DNA of 64,000 nt, taken from Gymnopus androsaceus JB14 (lineage: Eukaryota; Basidiomycota; Agaricomycetes; Agaricales; Omphalotaceae). The stretch covers positions 744,001 to 808,000 of the forward strand of contig ML769383.1 in assembly GCA_009733575.1 (NCBI GenBank). The letters run 5' to 3'. Under the pieces are notes generated by a model. It had not been told where the DNA came from. It made no database searches and saw nothing but the letters and a program-made list of their open reading frames with translations. Made by a program: the position numbers and the translations under genes. Below, piece after piece: positions 21,513 through 31,312 of the stretch; the first letter of the stretch is position 1, and each line of letters starts with the position of its first letter.

Positions 21513-22994
21513 ATGGATCACTTCAGCGTGTTGCCCGATCGAAATTCTTGATCTCTTCTCCGCAGAGATTGAAGAGCGCAGAACCCTGTTTTCTCTGACC
21601 CTCGTATCGAAAATCTGCTACGACGTGTTCAATCGCCGCCTATACGAATCCGTGTACGCTCTTCGTGACATCGGTCCTAATCAAATCCGTACTCTTGCTT
21701 TGTCGCCAAGCGAAAGAATGCCATTGATTGGACCTCATCCTGCATCGTTTGTCAAAAGGTTGGGTCTGGTGCTTACTTGGATCTTTTCGGACTTGGATGA
21801 GAGTGAAGTGGATTTATTCAGAAGACAGGTGATTCCTGCGCTGAATAAAATCGCCGAGCATGCTGTTCTGTGTCGTCTAGATCTCTGCTCCCTCAAAATC
21901 CCTCTTGATGAAGTCATCAAAAGCCAGAACCCGATTGTATTTGGCCACCTCAGAGAGATTGTTATTAGATGCCATATACCGAACGAGAGAAGCCTGGAAA
22001 TTTTTGTGAGTTTTTGAGCTCCACTCAGAAAACTCGACAAGTAATTGTTTGCCTGTTATACAGGAGTCGCTATGTCGTGGCTCTCCATCCTTGACTTGCC
22101 TGGAATTGGACTGGGCGAGTATCCGTGAGTGGTAGTCGAAAAACATTATTTCTGGAACACCAAGAGCTTTCCATAGGTCAAGGTCCCAATTTCGTAGTAA
22201 GGCTCATGGAAAGAATTCCAAAAGTCTGCCCCAATCTCCGAGAAATCCAGCTGAAGTACCTTAACTATGCCATCGAAGAAGAATCTTACGAAAGCATTCA
22301 GCAAGTCTTCGATGACCCGAATTTCACCTTTCCCCTGCTACAAAGATTCCATTGCGACCGCTCCATGAACTGCAGCGGGTTCTTGGAACGTCATCCTGGA
22401 ATCGAAAGGTTGGAATGCTTTAATAGCAGTAAATCGGGGTTCACGGGTGTCCTTCCGAACCTCAGGCTTTTCCGTGGATCGGTGACAGATTACCTCGCAC
22501 TGTTCTCAAAAAACCCGCCTCCTGTCGAATATCTCCGTGTGTATCTTAAAGACCCGTTCGCTGCAGAAGAGGAGATGTATTTTATCAATGCATTGTCCAA
22601 GTCAAGAACGCTTCGCAGGTTGGCCTTGGATGAATATCGGATAACTGGAATTTCATTGGGACTCCTCACTAAGGCCTGTCCGAACTTGACTCATTTTATA
22701 TTTAAGCTTGACCCAGAGTTGTCCGCAGAACCAGTAAGTCTATGTTTGAGATTGCTCTTATGAGAGCTGATTACCACACAGAAATTGGTCTACTCAACCA
22801 TTCTTCACAATCTCGCTAACCTCGAGCATCTGGATCTAACTTTCAAGTGTGCATCCAAGCATCAACCCGACCATTATACCTCCCACCTCCAAGGCTTCTC
22901 TGGCCATCATTCCTTGAACTCAGTACATGTATGGAGTGGTCGGAAAGATTTCTACTTTGTGAAAGAGAACGGTGAAATGATACTGGTACCATGA
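21513..22994 (+). CDS. F-box protein, tandem copy 1
   Basis: Probable substrate adaptor of an SCF ubiquitin ligase. The N-terminal F-box reads LPIEILDLFSAEIEERRTLFSLTLVSKICYDVFNRRLYE (shown in two parts: LPIEILDLFSAEIEE, LTLVSKICYDVFNRRLYE). Leucine-rich repeat-like segments follow (VCPNLREIQLKYL, LPNLRLFRG, KACPNLTHF). Exons 21513-22005, 22064-22124, 22177-22733, 22782-22994, with the same introns as copy 2. After ATGGATCACTTCAGC the sequence has CCCGATCG where copy 2 has CCCATCG. This one-base insertion stops the ATG frame after 12 codons; it is an error or a real inactivating change. The remaining frame is open to 22994. Confidence 0.75.
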
Positions 22995-23020
22995 CTACAT
23001 GGCGTGATGATTGTGTCCGG

Positions 23021-23160
23021 GAAGGGGTTCGTGCACGTAGTGGTAAGAGCAGCGCTTCGTGTGGACTCATTGTCCGAACGCGACTGGAGCGCGAAATTGC
23101 AGCAGGCTTGATTCAAGGCGAGGGTTGGAAAGCGTCACTATGTATATGTCGGCCAGTTGT
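23021..23160. repeat. F-box array spacer repeat S1
   Basis: Shared with 25.57-25.70 kb and 31.31-31.44 kb: GTGGTAAGAGC, GCGCTTCGTGTGG, CGTCCGAACGCGACTG-like and AAATTGCAGCAGGC in order. GTAGTGGTAAGAGC resembles a tRNA D-arm/A-box, but no complete cloverleaf can be drawn. S1 lies directly downstream of F-box copy 1. Confidence 0.6.
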
Positions 23161-23210
23161 AGGCGACTGAACAGGCTGAGGCAGATAGATCGAGAGAGGT
23201 GAATATATCA

Positions 23211-23282
23211 TTTGAAGGAGGCATCTAAAAAAATTTGCCGGATCCATATATCGTGCCTGCCGGTTACATAATTGCTATCGGC
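23211..23282. promoter_or_regulatory. Promoter block copy P2
   Basis: Matches P1: GAAGGAGGCATCTAAAA, GCCGGATCCATATA, CGTGCCTGCCGGTT, ATTGCTATCGG. It lies upstream of F-box copy 2 and still contains the minus-strand ATG of DBP10, though no helicase follows on that side. Confidence 0.7.
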
Positions 23283-23398
23283 TTGAAACGCCGAGCGGAC
23301 TGGTAGGTTGAACTCCTTTCCAATCAGTTTGTCGGTGAATGCCTATGATTCCTCTCACTATACAATCGCTTACTATTTTACCTTCAGTCGCGTATACT

Positions 23399-25547
23399 AT
23401 GGACCACTTCAGCGTGTTGCCCATCGAAATTCTCTATCTCTTCTCCGCAGAGATTGAAGAGCCCGGAACCCTGTTTTCTCTGACCCTCGTATCGAAAAAC
23501 TGCTACGATGTCTTCAATCGCCGCCTATACGAATTCGTGTGCGCTCATCGTTTTATCTGCCCTACTCGAATCCGTACTCTTGCTTTGTCGCCAAACGAAA
23601 GAATGCCATTGATTGGACCTCATCCTGCATCGTTTGTCAAAAGGTTAATACTGAAGTTTATTCAGACCACGAGCGACTTGGATGAGGAGAATGAGGAGGA
23701 GAGTGAAGAGGATTTATTCAGAAGACAGGTCATTCTTGCGCTGAATAACATCGCCGAGTATGCTGTTCTGTGTCGTCTAGATCTCTGCTTCCCCGAAGTC
23801 CCTCTTGATAAAGGCATCAAAAGCCAGAACCCGATTGTATTTGGTCACCTCAGAGAGATTGTTATTGAATGCCCTATTCCGAACGAGAGAAGCCTGGAAA
23901 TCTTTGTGAGTTTTTGACCTTCACTCAGAAAACTTGTCAAGTAATTGTTTGCAGGAGTCACTATGTCGTGGCTCTCCATCTTTGACCTACCTGAAATTGA
24001 GATGGTGGGGGTTTGACCATATCCGTGAGTGACAGTCTCGAAAGCATTATTTCTGGAACACCGAGAGCTCTCCATAGGTCATGATCCCAATTTCATAGTA
24101 GAACTTATGCAAAGACTTCCAAAAATCTGCCCCAATCTCCGAGAAATCCACCTGCTTCACCTCTACTGGCACCATATCCCAAAACAATATCGCAAAAGCA
24201 TTCAGCAGGCCTTCGATGACCCGAATTTCACCTTTCCCCTCCTGAAAAAATTGCATTGCATTGGCTTCATGAACTGCAAGACCTTCTTGGAACGCCACCA
24301 TGGAATCGAAATGTTGGAATGCGGTCATAGCAGTAAATCGGGGTTCACAGGTGTTCTTCCGAACCTCAGGCTTTTCAGTGGGTTTGTGACAGATTTCCTC
24401 GCACTGTTCTCGAAAAACCCGCCTCTTGTCGAATACCTCAAAGTGCATTTTGTATCCTCGGAACGGTTCGGTGCAAAAGAGAGGATGCATTTTATCAATG
24501 GAATGGATTAATCAATACCAAGAACACTTCGCAGGTTGGTCTTCAATGCACGATCAGAAACTGTCAAGTAATTGTTTGCAGGAGTCACTGTGTCGTGGCT
24601 CTCCATCTTTGACCTACCTGAAATTGAGATGGTGGGGGTTTGACCATATCCGTGAGTGACAGTCTCGAAAAGCATTATTTCTGGACACCGAGAGCTCTCC
24701 ATAGGTCATGATCCCAATTTCATAGTAGAACTTATGCAAAGACTTCCAAAAATCTGCCCCAATCTCCGAGAAATCCACCTGCTTCACCTCTACTGGCACC
24801 ATATCCCAAAACAATATCGCAAAAGCATTCAGCAGGCCTTCGATGAACCCGAATTTCACCTTTCCCCTCCTGAAAAATTGCATTGCATTGGCTTCATGAA
24901 CTGCAAAACCTTCTTGGAACGCCACCATGGAATCGAAATGTTGGAATGCGGTCATAGCAGTAAATCGGGGTTCACAGGTGTTCCTTCCGAACCTCAGACT
25001 TTTCAGTGGGTTTGTGACAGATTTCCTCGCACTGTTCTCGAAAAACCCCCTCTTGTCGAATACCTCAAAGTGCATTTTGTATCCTCGGAACGGTTCGGTG
25101 CAAAAGAGAGGATGCATTTTATCAATGGATTAATCAATACAAGAACACTTCGCAGGTTGGTCTTCAATGACGATCGGGCAAATGGAATCTCCTTGGGACT
25201 CTTCACTACCATCATCAAGGCATGTCCAAACTTGACTCACTTCACGTCTAGACTTGGCATAGAGGTGTCCGCGAAACCTGTAAGTCCATGTCCTAAGAAT
25301 CCTACCATTTGGATGTAATTGTTCTTCAAAGAAATCTGTCTACTCAGGCATTCTTCAAAATCTCGCTGACCTTGAGCATCTGGATCTAACTTTCAGACGT
25401 CTATATGTGCGTCAACCTGAAGATTTCTATACCTCCCACCTCCAAGGCTTCTCTGGCCATCATTCCTTGAAAACAGTACATGTATGGAACGGTTGGAAAG
25501 ATTTCTACTTTGTGAAAGAGAACGGTGAAATGATACCGGTACCATGA
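23399..25547 (+). pseudogene. F-box protein, tandem copy 2, interrupted by an internal duplication
   Basis: Paralogue of copy 1 with an open start (MDHFSVLPIEILYLFSAEIE, LTLVSKNCYDVFNRRLYE). Exon 1 23399-23905, exon 2 23955-24024, then an exon from 24078 that runs into a stop at about 24511, shortly before a second copy of the exon 2-3 region begins. The second unit resumes the gene and reaches the normal stop at 25547 (ending VKENGEMIPVP). Removing one ~620-bp unit would restore the copy 1 layout. The second unit differs from the first by several one-base indels that break its frame. As written the gene is not functional; an assembly artefact is an alternative. Confidence 0.7.
23929..25170. 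repeat. ~620-bp direct tandem duplication within F-box copy 2
   Basis: Units begin near 23929 and 24556 (offset 621-627). Both contain GTCAAGTAATTGTTTGCAGG, the same short exon, GTGAGTGACAG intron and long exon. The junction shows CAGAAA at the seam, also present at the start of unit 1. Identity is high apart from short indels in A, C and G runs. Confidence 0.85.
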
Positions 25548-25572
25548 TTACATAGCTTGGTGATTCTATTCG

Positions 25573-25700
25573 AGAAGGGGTTCGAGCACGGCGTAGTGGT
25601 AAGAGCAGCGCTTCGTGTGGGCTCAACGTCCGAACGCGACTGAAGCGCGAAATTGCAGCAGGCTTGATTCTAGGCGAGGGCTGGAGGCCGTCACCGTAGG
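25573..25700. repeat. F-box array spacer repeat S2
   Basis: Close match to S1, in the same position after the F-box stop: GGGGTTCGAGCACG, GTAGTGGTAAGAGC, GCGCTTCGTGTGG, GCGAAATTGCAGCAGGC. Confidence 0.6.
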
Positions 25701-26103
25701 TTGGTCAGTTAGGCTGAGTCTTCGCTAGATAGATTAGACGGCGAATATACTGGTAGTAGCCAACGCCACTAGCGAATTTGGCGCTGACTAAGCTACGGCG
25801 CCTAAAAAAAGGAGGTAAATCCGCTATTTTGCATTGTCCTCCGCTAGTATATGCTAGTTTCTATGTTACAGTATGTGAGTGCTAAGAATACAGTATCTAC
25901 GAGTAAAAAAGGGGTGCAAAACAAGTGCAAAAGTAAATAAAAGAGCAATGGATGCAAAATAACGTGTTAACTGTGACCGTGTTTCGAAGGGCGCTTAAAA
26001 GTTGGCACTGTTCCACGGCGATTTCGATGCACCACCTACAGCTTCAACGACTTCACATCTCGACAAACTTTGAGAGAGTAAAGTGTTTATAAATGTATTT
26101 TGA
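25701..26103. other. Non-coding stretch in the accessory island
   Basis: No ORF or RNA recognised. GC-rich patches near 25760-25800 and AT-rich sequence with short CAAAA motifs near 25920-25970. Confidence 0.5.
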
Positions 26104-26222
26104 ACGTTTTGTTCGAAAAAAAATCAATATGTATGGCCATTAATGCCATTTTCTGTACCCTGTAGGTACTATTCTGAATGGTTCCTCACAACTTTTGAAA
26201 TATTTTTTTCGAACAAAACGTA
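26104..26222. repeat. Short inverted-repeat element
   Basis: ACGTTTTGTTCGAAAAAAAAT near 26110 pairs with ATTTTTTTCGAACAAAACGT near 26200. About 120 bp overall with a non-coding centre; MITE-like. Confidence 0.6.
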
Positions 26223-26366
26223 CAGATTGCTATTCTAATCACTTTGTTACACTACACCTAGCTGCCAGGCAATGTGGTTGAAGCTGCAGCTGGTGCATCC
26301 ACTTTTTTCGAAGGTAATGGACTGGCGCTAATTTAATTCCCACACTTTTCCTGGCAGGCGTTGGCT

Positions 26367-26474
26367 ACTAGTGGCTGCCAAAATTGATGTCACCCCCCCA
26401 AATTCCAATTTAGTCGCCTATTCAGTAGCCATTCAGTAGGTCACGTGGGGTGACATCGATTTTGACAGCCACTG
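26367..26474. mobile_element. Tc1-like MITE 2
   Basis: Terminal inverted repeats GTGGCTGCCAAAATTGATGT on the left and ACATCGATTTTGACAGCCAC on the right, flanked by TA (26365-26366, 26475-26476). It shares ends and interior (CGTGACCTACT) with MITE 1. Confidence 0.8.
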
Positions 26475-26476
26475 TA

Positions 26477-26995
26477 AGGTAGAGAGCATCCAAGCTCGAG
26501 CAAGGTCAGCTGACCTCCATGTGACTCCTTAATATGGTGAAATTCCATAGATAATGCTCTCAAAAAACAAGTAGGACCTGGCTCACAAATCCGCTTCATT
26601 CAACCCTTGAAAATGCACTTAGGAGGGTGTATCACCCAAGACTTTGAGCACATATGTAATTTTGATAGAAGAGTTACCCAAACAGTGCTTCTTATGCTAA
26701 ACTGATAACTCCTCTCTCAGATTTTATCCAAATTACTGCCAGTTCTTTTTTCAGACATTTATACAGTATATGAAGTGTTGAATGGAAGGAATTAGTTTCG
26801 TGATGAGCGGAATAATGTTCATTCTATTTTCGAGGTGAATTTCACCATATATAGGTACAGAGGCGGCCAAAAGACATTCCCCAGCTTAACAGGGAATATT
26901 GTTCCCACGTGGGGAATATCTTTTGGCCGCCTCTGTATGTGACAGCCATGTGACAAAGTCAGCTGACCTTGCTCGAGCTTGGATGCTCTCTACCT
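26477..26995. repeat. Foldback element D
   Basis: Long inverted repeats: AGGTAGAGAGCATCCAAGCT and AAGGTCAGCTGAC on the left, GTCAGCTGACCTT and AGCTTGGATGCTCTCTACCT on the right. Further in, AATATGGTGAAATT pairs with AATTTCACCATAT. TA flanks both ends; the left TA is shared with MITE 2. The right arm is interrupted by MITE 3. No ORF. Confidence 0.8.
26858..26935. mobile_element. Tc1-like MITE 3
   Basis: 78 bp: CAGAGGCGGCCAAAAGACAT at the left, ATATCTTTTGGCCGCCTCTG at the right, flanked by TA. It shares GGCGGCCAAAA with MITE 1 and lies in the right arm of element D, which continues on both sides. Confidence 0.8.
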
Positions 26996-27000
26996 TATCA

Positions 27001-27076
27001 TTTTCGTTTCGAAGGATCTAAAAATCAAATAAACCGGATCCATATGTCGTGCCTGCCGGTTTTAAATTGCTATCGG
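27001..27076. promoter_or_regulatory. Promoter block copy P3
   Basis: TTTTCGTTTCGAAGGATCTA, AAATAAACCGGATCCATATG, TCGTGCCTGCCGGTTTTAAA and TTGCTATCGG match P1 closely. It starts right at the end of foldback element D and precedes the deaminase-like gene, not an F-box gene. Confidence 0.7.
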
Positions 27077-27179
27077 ACTCCTTTTCTCCGAGTCGCCGTT
27101 CAACTCTCTCTCGATGTCCGAGCGAGCACCCAGTCTGGAGAGCTACTTCTGCCTCAGTGATGCTGATGGCGGTAGATAG

Positions 27180-29057
27180 TTAACGCTCAATAGAGAAATA
27201 TCTACTCGGAAAGATGACAGCACTCATCGTATCCTCGCTGTGGCCAACGCGCTAGCCTCTCTATGCGTCAGCAAACGCAGAGGTCAAGTATTCGCGATTG
27301 GGATACGGGTGGATGCGGAATTCCTAGGTGTCTATATTACCGAGAATAATGGTGTACCCAATTCCACGATACAGTATCTCAAGACGGTGCTATCCACGCT
27401 AAAGACGATATCTAAATCTTCTACCACACTCTCTGCCACCACTTCCTCCCCACAACAGACCCTAAAAATTGAGGACACAGTCACTCAACCTGAGCAAGAC
27501 GCCCTTGCACTCATCGTGTTGAAACACACGTTCCCGAAATTCCACGCAAATCTCGCTAAACGAGATAAAGCATGGGATAGCCGGGTCGACGACATCCGGA
27601 AGAAGCAGCTGAAAGATAAACCAGAGCTTGCAGTACAGTTTGAGATGATTTTGAGGGTTATTGATATGGTGTATAAATGGGTATCTGCGTATGTCCGTAA
27701 AAAGACTGATGTGACACTGCTACACCTCTATAATTGCCTTTCCATTCTTGACGAGATGGTCCGCCGGAGTACAGACTAGTATGCTCTGGTTGAGGAAATG
27801 CTTTTCCATGTCGATTACAGTCGCCCTTGTGACATTTCGGATGTCATAGAGTTAGAGGATGTTGGGGATGATGATACCGGTTTGTTTTGTTCGCTCTTCT
27901 GATGTTGTTGTGCAACAATACCTAATTGTCTGTACCATTCCAGAAGAGGCAGTGGGAGATGATAATACCCTTCAGGTGGATGATGGAATTGTCACCCTGC
28001 AGGAAGGTTTGTCCTGCCATTCTCTTCCGATGTCATTGTGCAATTATAACTGATTGTCTGTACCATTTCAGAAGAGGTGGGAGATGATGATACCCTTCAA
28101 GCAGGTGATCGACTGCAGGAAGGTTTGTCCTGTTCAATCTTCTGATGTCGTTGTGCAATTATAACTGATTATCCATACCATTTTAGATGATGATGATACC
28201 CTTCGGGCAGGTGATGAAGATGTCACCCTGCAGGAAGGTTTGTCTTGTTCATTATTCCGATGTCATTGTGCAACTATAGCTGATTGTCCGTAACATTTCA
28301 GAGAATGGAAATGATGGACTGGTGCCTGGTTTGTCCTGTTCACTTCTAAGTGAAATGATAACTGATCATTTTAAAAAGGATTTTCCATGAAAAGATTCGT
28401 TTACAGAATTATATCTGTCGTCATCCACATACGCCGACTTGCTATATCGCCCACCTACGAGCGCTTCTTTGACAGGAAATGCACAATCTATACGTGTCTA
28501 CCAGTCATACAAAAAATTCATCTTGATCCTCAAGGTCTACTAAAGACGGCAGAGCTACCGGGCCTCTTTGCTACTTCTGCTAAGAAGACGAAAAGAGTTC
28601 GATTGCACGCAGAACTCCAACTTTTCAGGATGCTCATTGAAGTTTTCATCTGCAAAAAACAGACCCCTTACTGGATCATTGGTGTTTCAAAGCTCATGTG
28701 TGTAGGATGTCACACAGTCATAGCAAAAGCCTATCCGCAAGTACTCGAAGAACACCCTGATGCAGGACTAGTGTGTTCAATCTTCTTTTACTTCTAATTT
28801 GCTGACATAAAATTTATTAGAAACCCTTCGCTGTCCATGGATGTCATGGCAAGCTCTACCAGGGATGGGCTGCGCCAAATCTGTCATTTGAACAGCTAGA
28901 CTTCAACTTGAACGGTGAAGTAAGGATTAGAGCGGAAATTTTACTCTTGGCCTCTCTTAAGGTTCACGTGGCTCAACGAAGGCTGTCTGATAGTTCCATA
29001 TCGGCTTCTTCAGACAAAGAGACTGGAAGTATGCCTCTTCATATATCTCAACATTGA
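27180..29057 (+). pseudogene. OTT_1508-like fungal deaminase, disrupted
   Basis: The N-terminal part matches a basidiomycete family by VANALASLCVSKRRGQVFAIG. The C-terminal part holds a deaminase-type zinc site: RLHAELQLF (HxE, near 28606) and GVSKLMCVGCH (CxxC, near 28699-28710), then GCHGKLYQGW. These are the marks of the OTT_1508-like branch of the cytidine-deaminase superfamily; substrate unknown. Exons: 27180-27879, 27944-28006, 28072-28122, 28187-28237, 28302-28327, about 28379-28770, 28821-29057, all phase-consistent. Two defects: no ATG in frame at the 5' end (the frame opens just after a stop), and an in-frame TAG at 27777-27779 with good coding sequence beyond it. The middle exons are tandem repeats of an acidic segment. 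Frame and zinc motifs are otherwise kept, so decay is recent or the stop is an error. Confidence 0.7.
27880..28327 (+). repeat. Tandem intron-exon repeat inside the deaminase-like gene
   Basis: Four units of about 115-128 bp. Each has an intron starting GTTTGTCYTG or similar, ending YTTCAG/TTTTAG, and a short exon encoding GDDDTLQ..., DVTLQEE-like acidic residues. All these exons start in phase 1, and all four end in phase 1, so units can be added or lost without breaking frame. The last unit is shorter and diverged. Confidence 0.85.
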
Positions 29058-29371
29058 CCATTAACTAATAATTCTGTGGTAGACAACACCAATAGGTTGT
29101 TGGCTGAAAAGGCCCAGCGTTTGGACCCCGAAGCTATATTGCAATGAACTCAGCCAGTGGGATCCCTTAATTATTATTTCAGGTAAATGGTGGTTGAGAG
29201 ACGGTTTAATGCGGAATCGACTCCCTCTTGATAAACTAAGCACAGACATAAAGATAGGTAAAGATGAAAGATCAGGCATTGAACGAAATACATTCATCGG
29301 GCCATTCGAAACTAAAGTGGCAATAATCCAGTGCACCAAGCAAAATCAGAGTCAGAGCTTCATCTCACGAC
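29058..29371. other. Unassigned stretch after the deaminase-like gene
   Basis: Part is probably 3' flanking sequence. A plus-strand ORF (29194-29415) of 73 residues overlaps the start of the DBP10 remnant and has no recognisable family. Confidence 0.4.
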
Positions 29372-29657
29372 CTGAAGAAAGCCCCGAATCAGTATCATCA
29401 TCAATGGAACGATAGCGGATTGCCTACCGCAATATCATCTTCATTCGCCATTTTTACTCCTTGCTACGGGTTCGACGACATCGCCATCGATCAAAGCAGA
29501 CGAGGTAGCAGCGCCTTCCCTTTCGTACCAATCTCGAACACCGTCTCCGCAGGTCTGAACGCACTCACTGCACCAAGAGTTCCTGTTTAGCATACTCCCC
29601 CGAGCGACGTTTGAGCTCATCAGAGCCTCTAAGCAGTACCGGATTGATGCCCGTAAA
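29372..29657 (-). pseudogene. DBP10 remnant 2 (exon 3/4 junction region)
   Basis: Matches 19.11-19.49 kb of DBP10: GATTGCCTACCGCAATATC (including the splice donor), TCTTCATTCGCCATTT, GCTACGGGTTCG, ATCGATCAA(A/G)GCAGACGAGG, TCGTACCAATCTCGAACACC, GAACGCACTCAC and GGATTGATGCCCGTA. It contains several deletions and ends abruptly at the last block. Confidence 0.85.
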
Positions 29658-29900
29658 GTTGATGAAGTATTGGGTGCAGAAAAGCGAAATCAAGCTGAAG
29701 GATTTGCCTTACCTGAGAATTCTCTACCCCGAAGACAGAATCTGTGCGTTGTGATTTAAATAATATCATTTACCTCTTTGGATTCTAGTCTGACCTACTA
29801 TTCTATCTACGACTACGCAAAATATTTGAGGAATTCATGCAGAAAGAGCTTAACAATGCATTTCAACCAAGACTGCGAAGTTGACTCATGCGACAGATTT
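29655..29900 (+). pseudogene. Fragment of the unknown 39.6-kb gene
   Basis: Starts exactly where the DBP10 similarity stops. It matches 39.87-40.18 kb: GTTGATGAA(G/A)TATTG, AATTCTCTACC, GAAGACAGAATCTGTGCGTT, CTCTTTGGA and GCAGAAAGAG. Peptide similarity is retained in one frame (KVDEVLGAEKRNQAEGFALP versus QVDEILSGDKRTQAEGSALS), so the source was coding. Confidence 0.75.
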
Positions 29901-31312
29901 AGACTGAAATTAGAGCTTTTCCCCATTGTCATAAATATCTAGTTCGGATGGAGAATTGTGCATTCATCGAGGATTAGTCTTTTGCGCTCAGTAGCTTCGT
30001 TAGAGAATCGATCGGATACAGTCGTCACTGCTGTCTCATCAACAGACACAAGACGGCAGTGATTGGCGATGGGCCTTGCTTCATCCGTCTGCAGCAGTGG
30101 ACCGGGAGGAATGATGTAGCCTAGAGAGAATTTTACGTCGGTTTAGGAATAGTTGTTCGGAAGAATGGCGCGAACATGCATAGGCGGCGATGGTGACGAG
30201 AGCGTCGTCGAGATTGACGTGCTCGAAGCTGACGGAATTTGACTTGCTTGAGGTCGGATAGTGAAGAATGAAAAAACAATGAAGGTCGGTGCACTGTCAT
30301 ATTGTACTTCCCATGACGAATGCGCGTAGTCTGCCACCGTGGCCGGTAAGCTGAATGTATCAGAGTCCTCAACGAAGCAATGGTCCAGATTCAGGATGAC
30401 GATTGAGGATTGACCCCAAAATCACTTGTGGAGACAAGATCCTATGCGTGAATCGACCTGTGCTTGCTGGGGGCGTTTTTAAAAAAGCATCCAGCAATTT
30501 CAAACTGCCGACGTGACAGAGTCTGCCTCTCGAATTATCGTTATAACATGTTGAAAGTCTTGTAAAATATTATGAGTTGTGGCGACACAAGGCAGCGACT
30601 ACATAAGTACTAACCTTTCTATGGACTAGGAATTCAAAGTTAATGCTTCAGCTGAGGCTTGGAGAGTATGCATAACTAAGAAAGCAATTGTAACAAGGTA
30701 AGTACAACTTGAACATCCTCATGATAATACGCGTTAATATCATTCCTGAATCCTGATCCAGGTAGGTTCAGTGCGAATCGGTGGGCGTGGTCTGCACTCA
30801 CAAGGTGACGTCCGTAGGGAAACAGGGTACTTTAGTCCTGTGGCGACTGCGTATATCGCGTGAGAGCCAATGAACAACCATCGCTAAGAGTACGCTCGAA
30901 TTCGCCACCCGAAGCTCGCCAACTCGAAGCAAATTCAGTCAACGAGCGACATCGCTGGGGTTAACAGGCTACTAAAGCGGTGAGAAGAGCGCCGATATTC
31001 AAAAACACATGGAGCCTCCCTAGGCCTTTTCGCAGGTACCATTTGCAAGGTAAACGCAACGTTCGGAACGTGGTTAGGGAGTACCAACGTCGATGGCGAC
31101 AAAAGAACTTGAAGAAATGGTCATGGACAGTCGCGTAACTTTACGAGCAATGTACTTGCCTCAAAATGAATACAACGTCTGAAGTTCGAGCTCAATACGA
31201 CAAATCATCGGGGCGCTGGGCTGGTAGATGGAGGACTCTTGATGCGGCGGCGACGCTGACAGGTATCGCGAGAGAACTTGGGGACAACTTTGGCTAAAGT
31301 GCTCTAGAGTGC
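29901..31312. other. Long stretch without a recognised gene
   Basis: The minus strand between about 30120 and 29930 has an open, coding-like run (GYIIPPGPLLQTDEARPI, HCRLVSVDETAVTTVSD, ERKRLILDE) ending at a stop. Another run lies around 30400-30140 (VEDSDTFSLPATVADYAHSS). Both could be exons of one decayed or unfamiliar gene, but I do not recognise the family and could not join them. From 30450 to 31310 I see nothing. Confidence 0.3.

Noticed and set aside
23026..23110. A tRNA gene
   Set aside because: Only the D-arm-like part fits; no anticodon stem, T-arm with GTTC or acceptor stem can be paired.
27880..28327. CRISPR-like array
   Set aside because: Units are intron+exon repeats of a spliced gene with diverging sequence, not identical short repeats with unique spacers.
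29372..29900. Helitron end structure around the gene-fragment mosaic
   Set aside because: I found no clear TC start or hairpin-CTRR end at AT; gene capture by a Helitron stays only a possibility.
30133..30372. Arg-rich minus-strand ORF
   Set aside because: Compositional artefact; a neighbouring frame looks more protein-like but is still unassignable.
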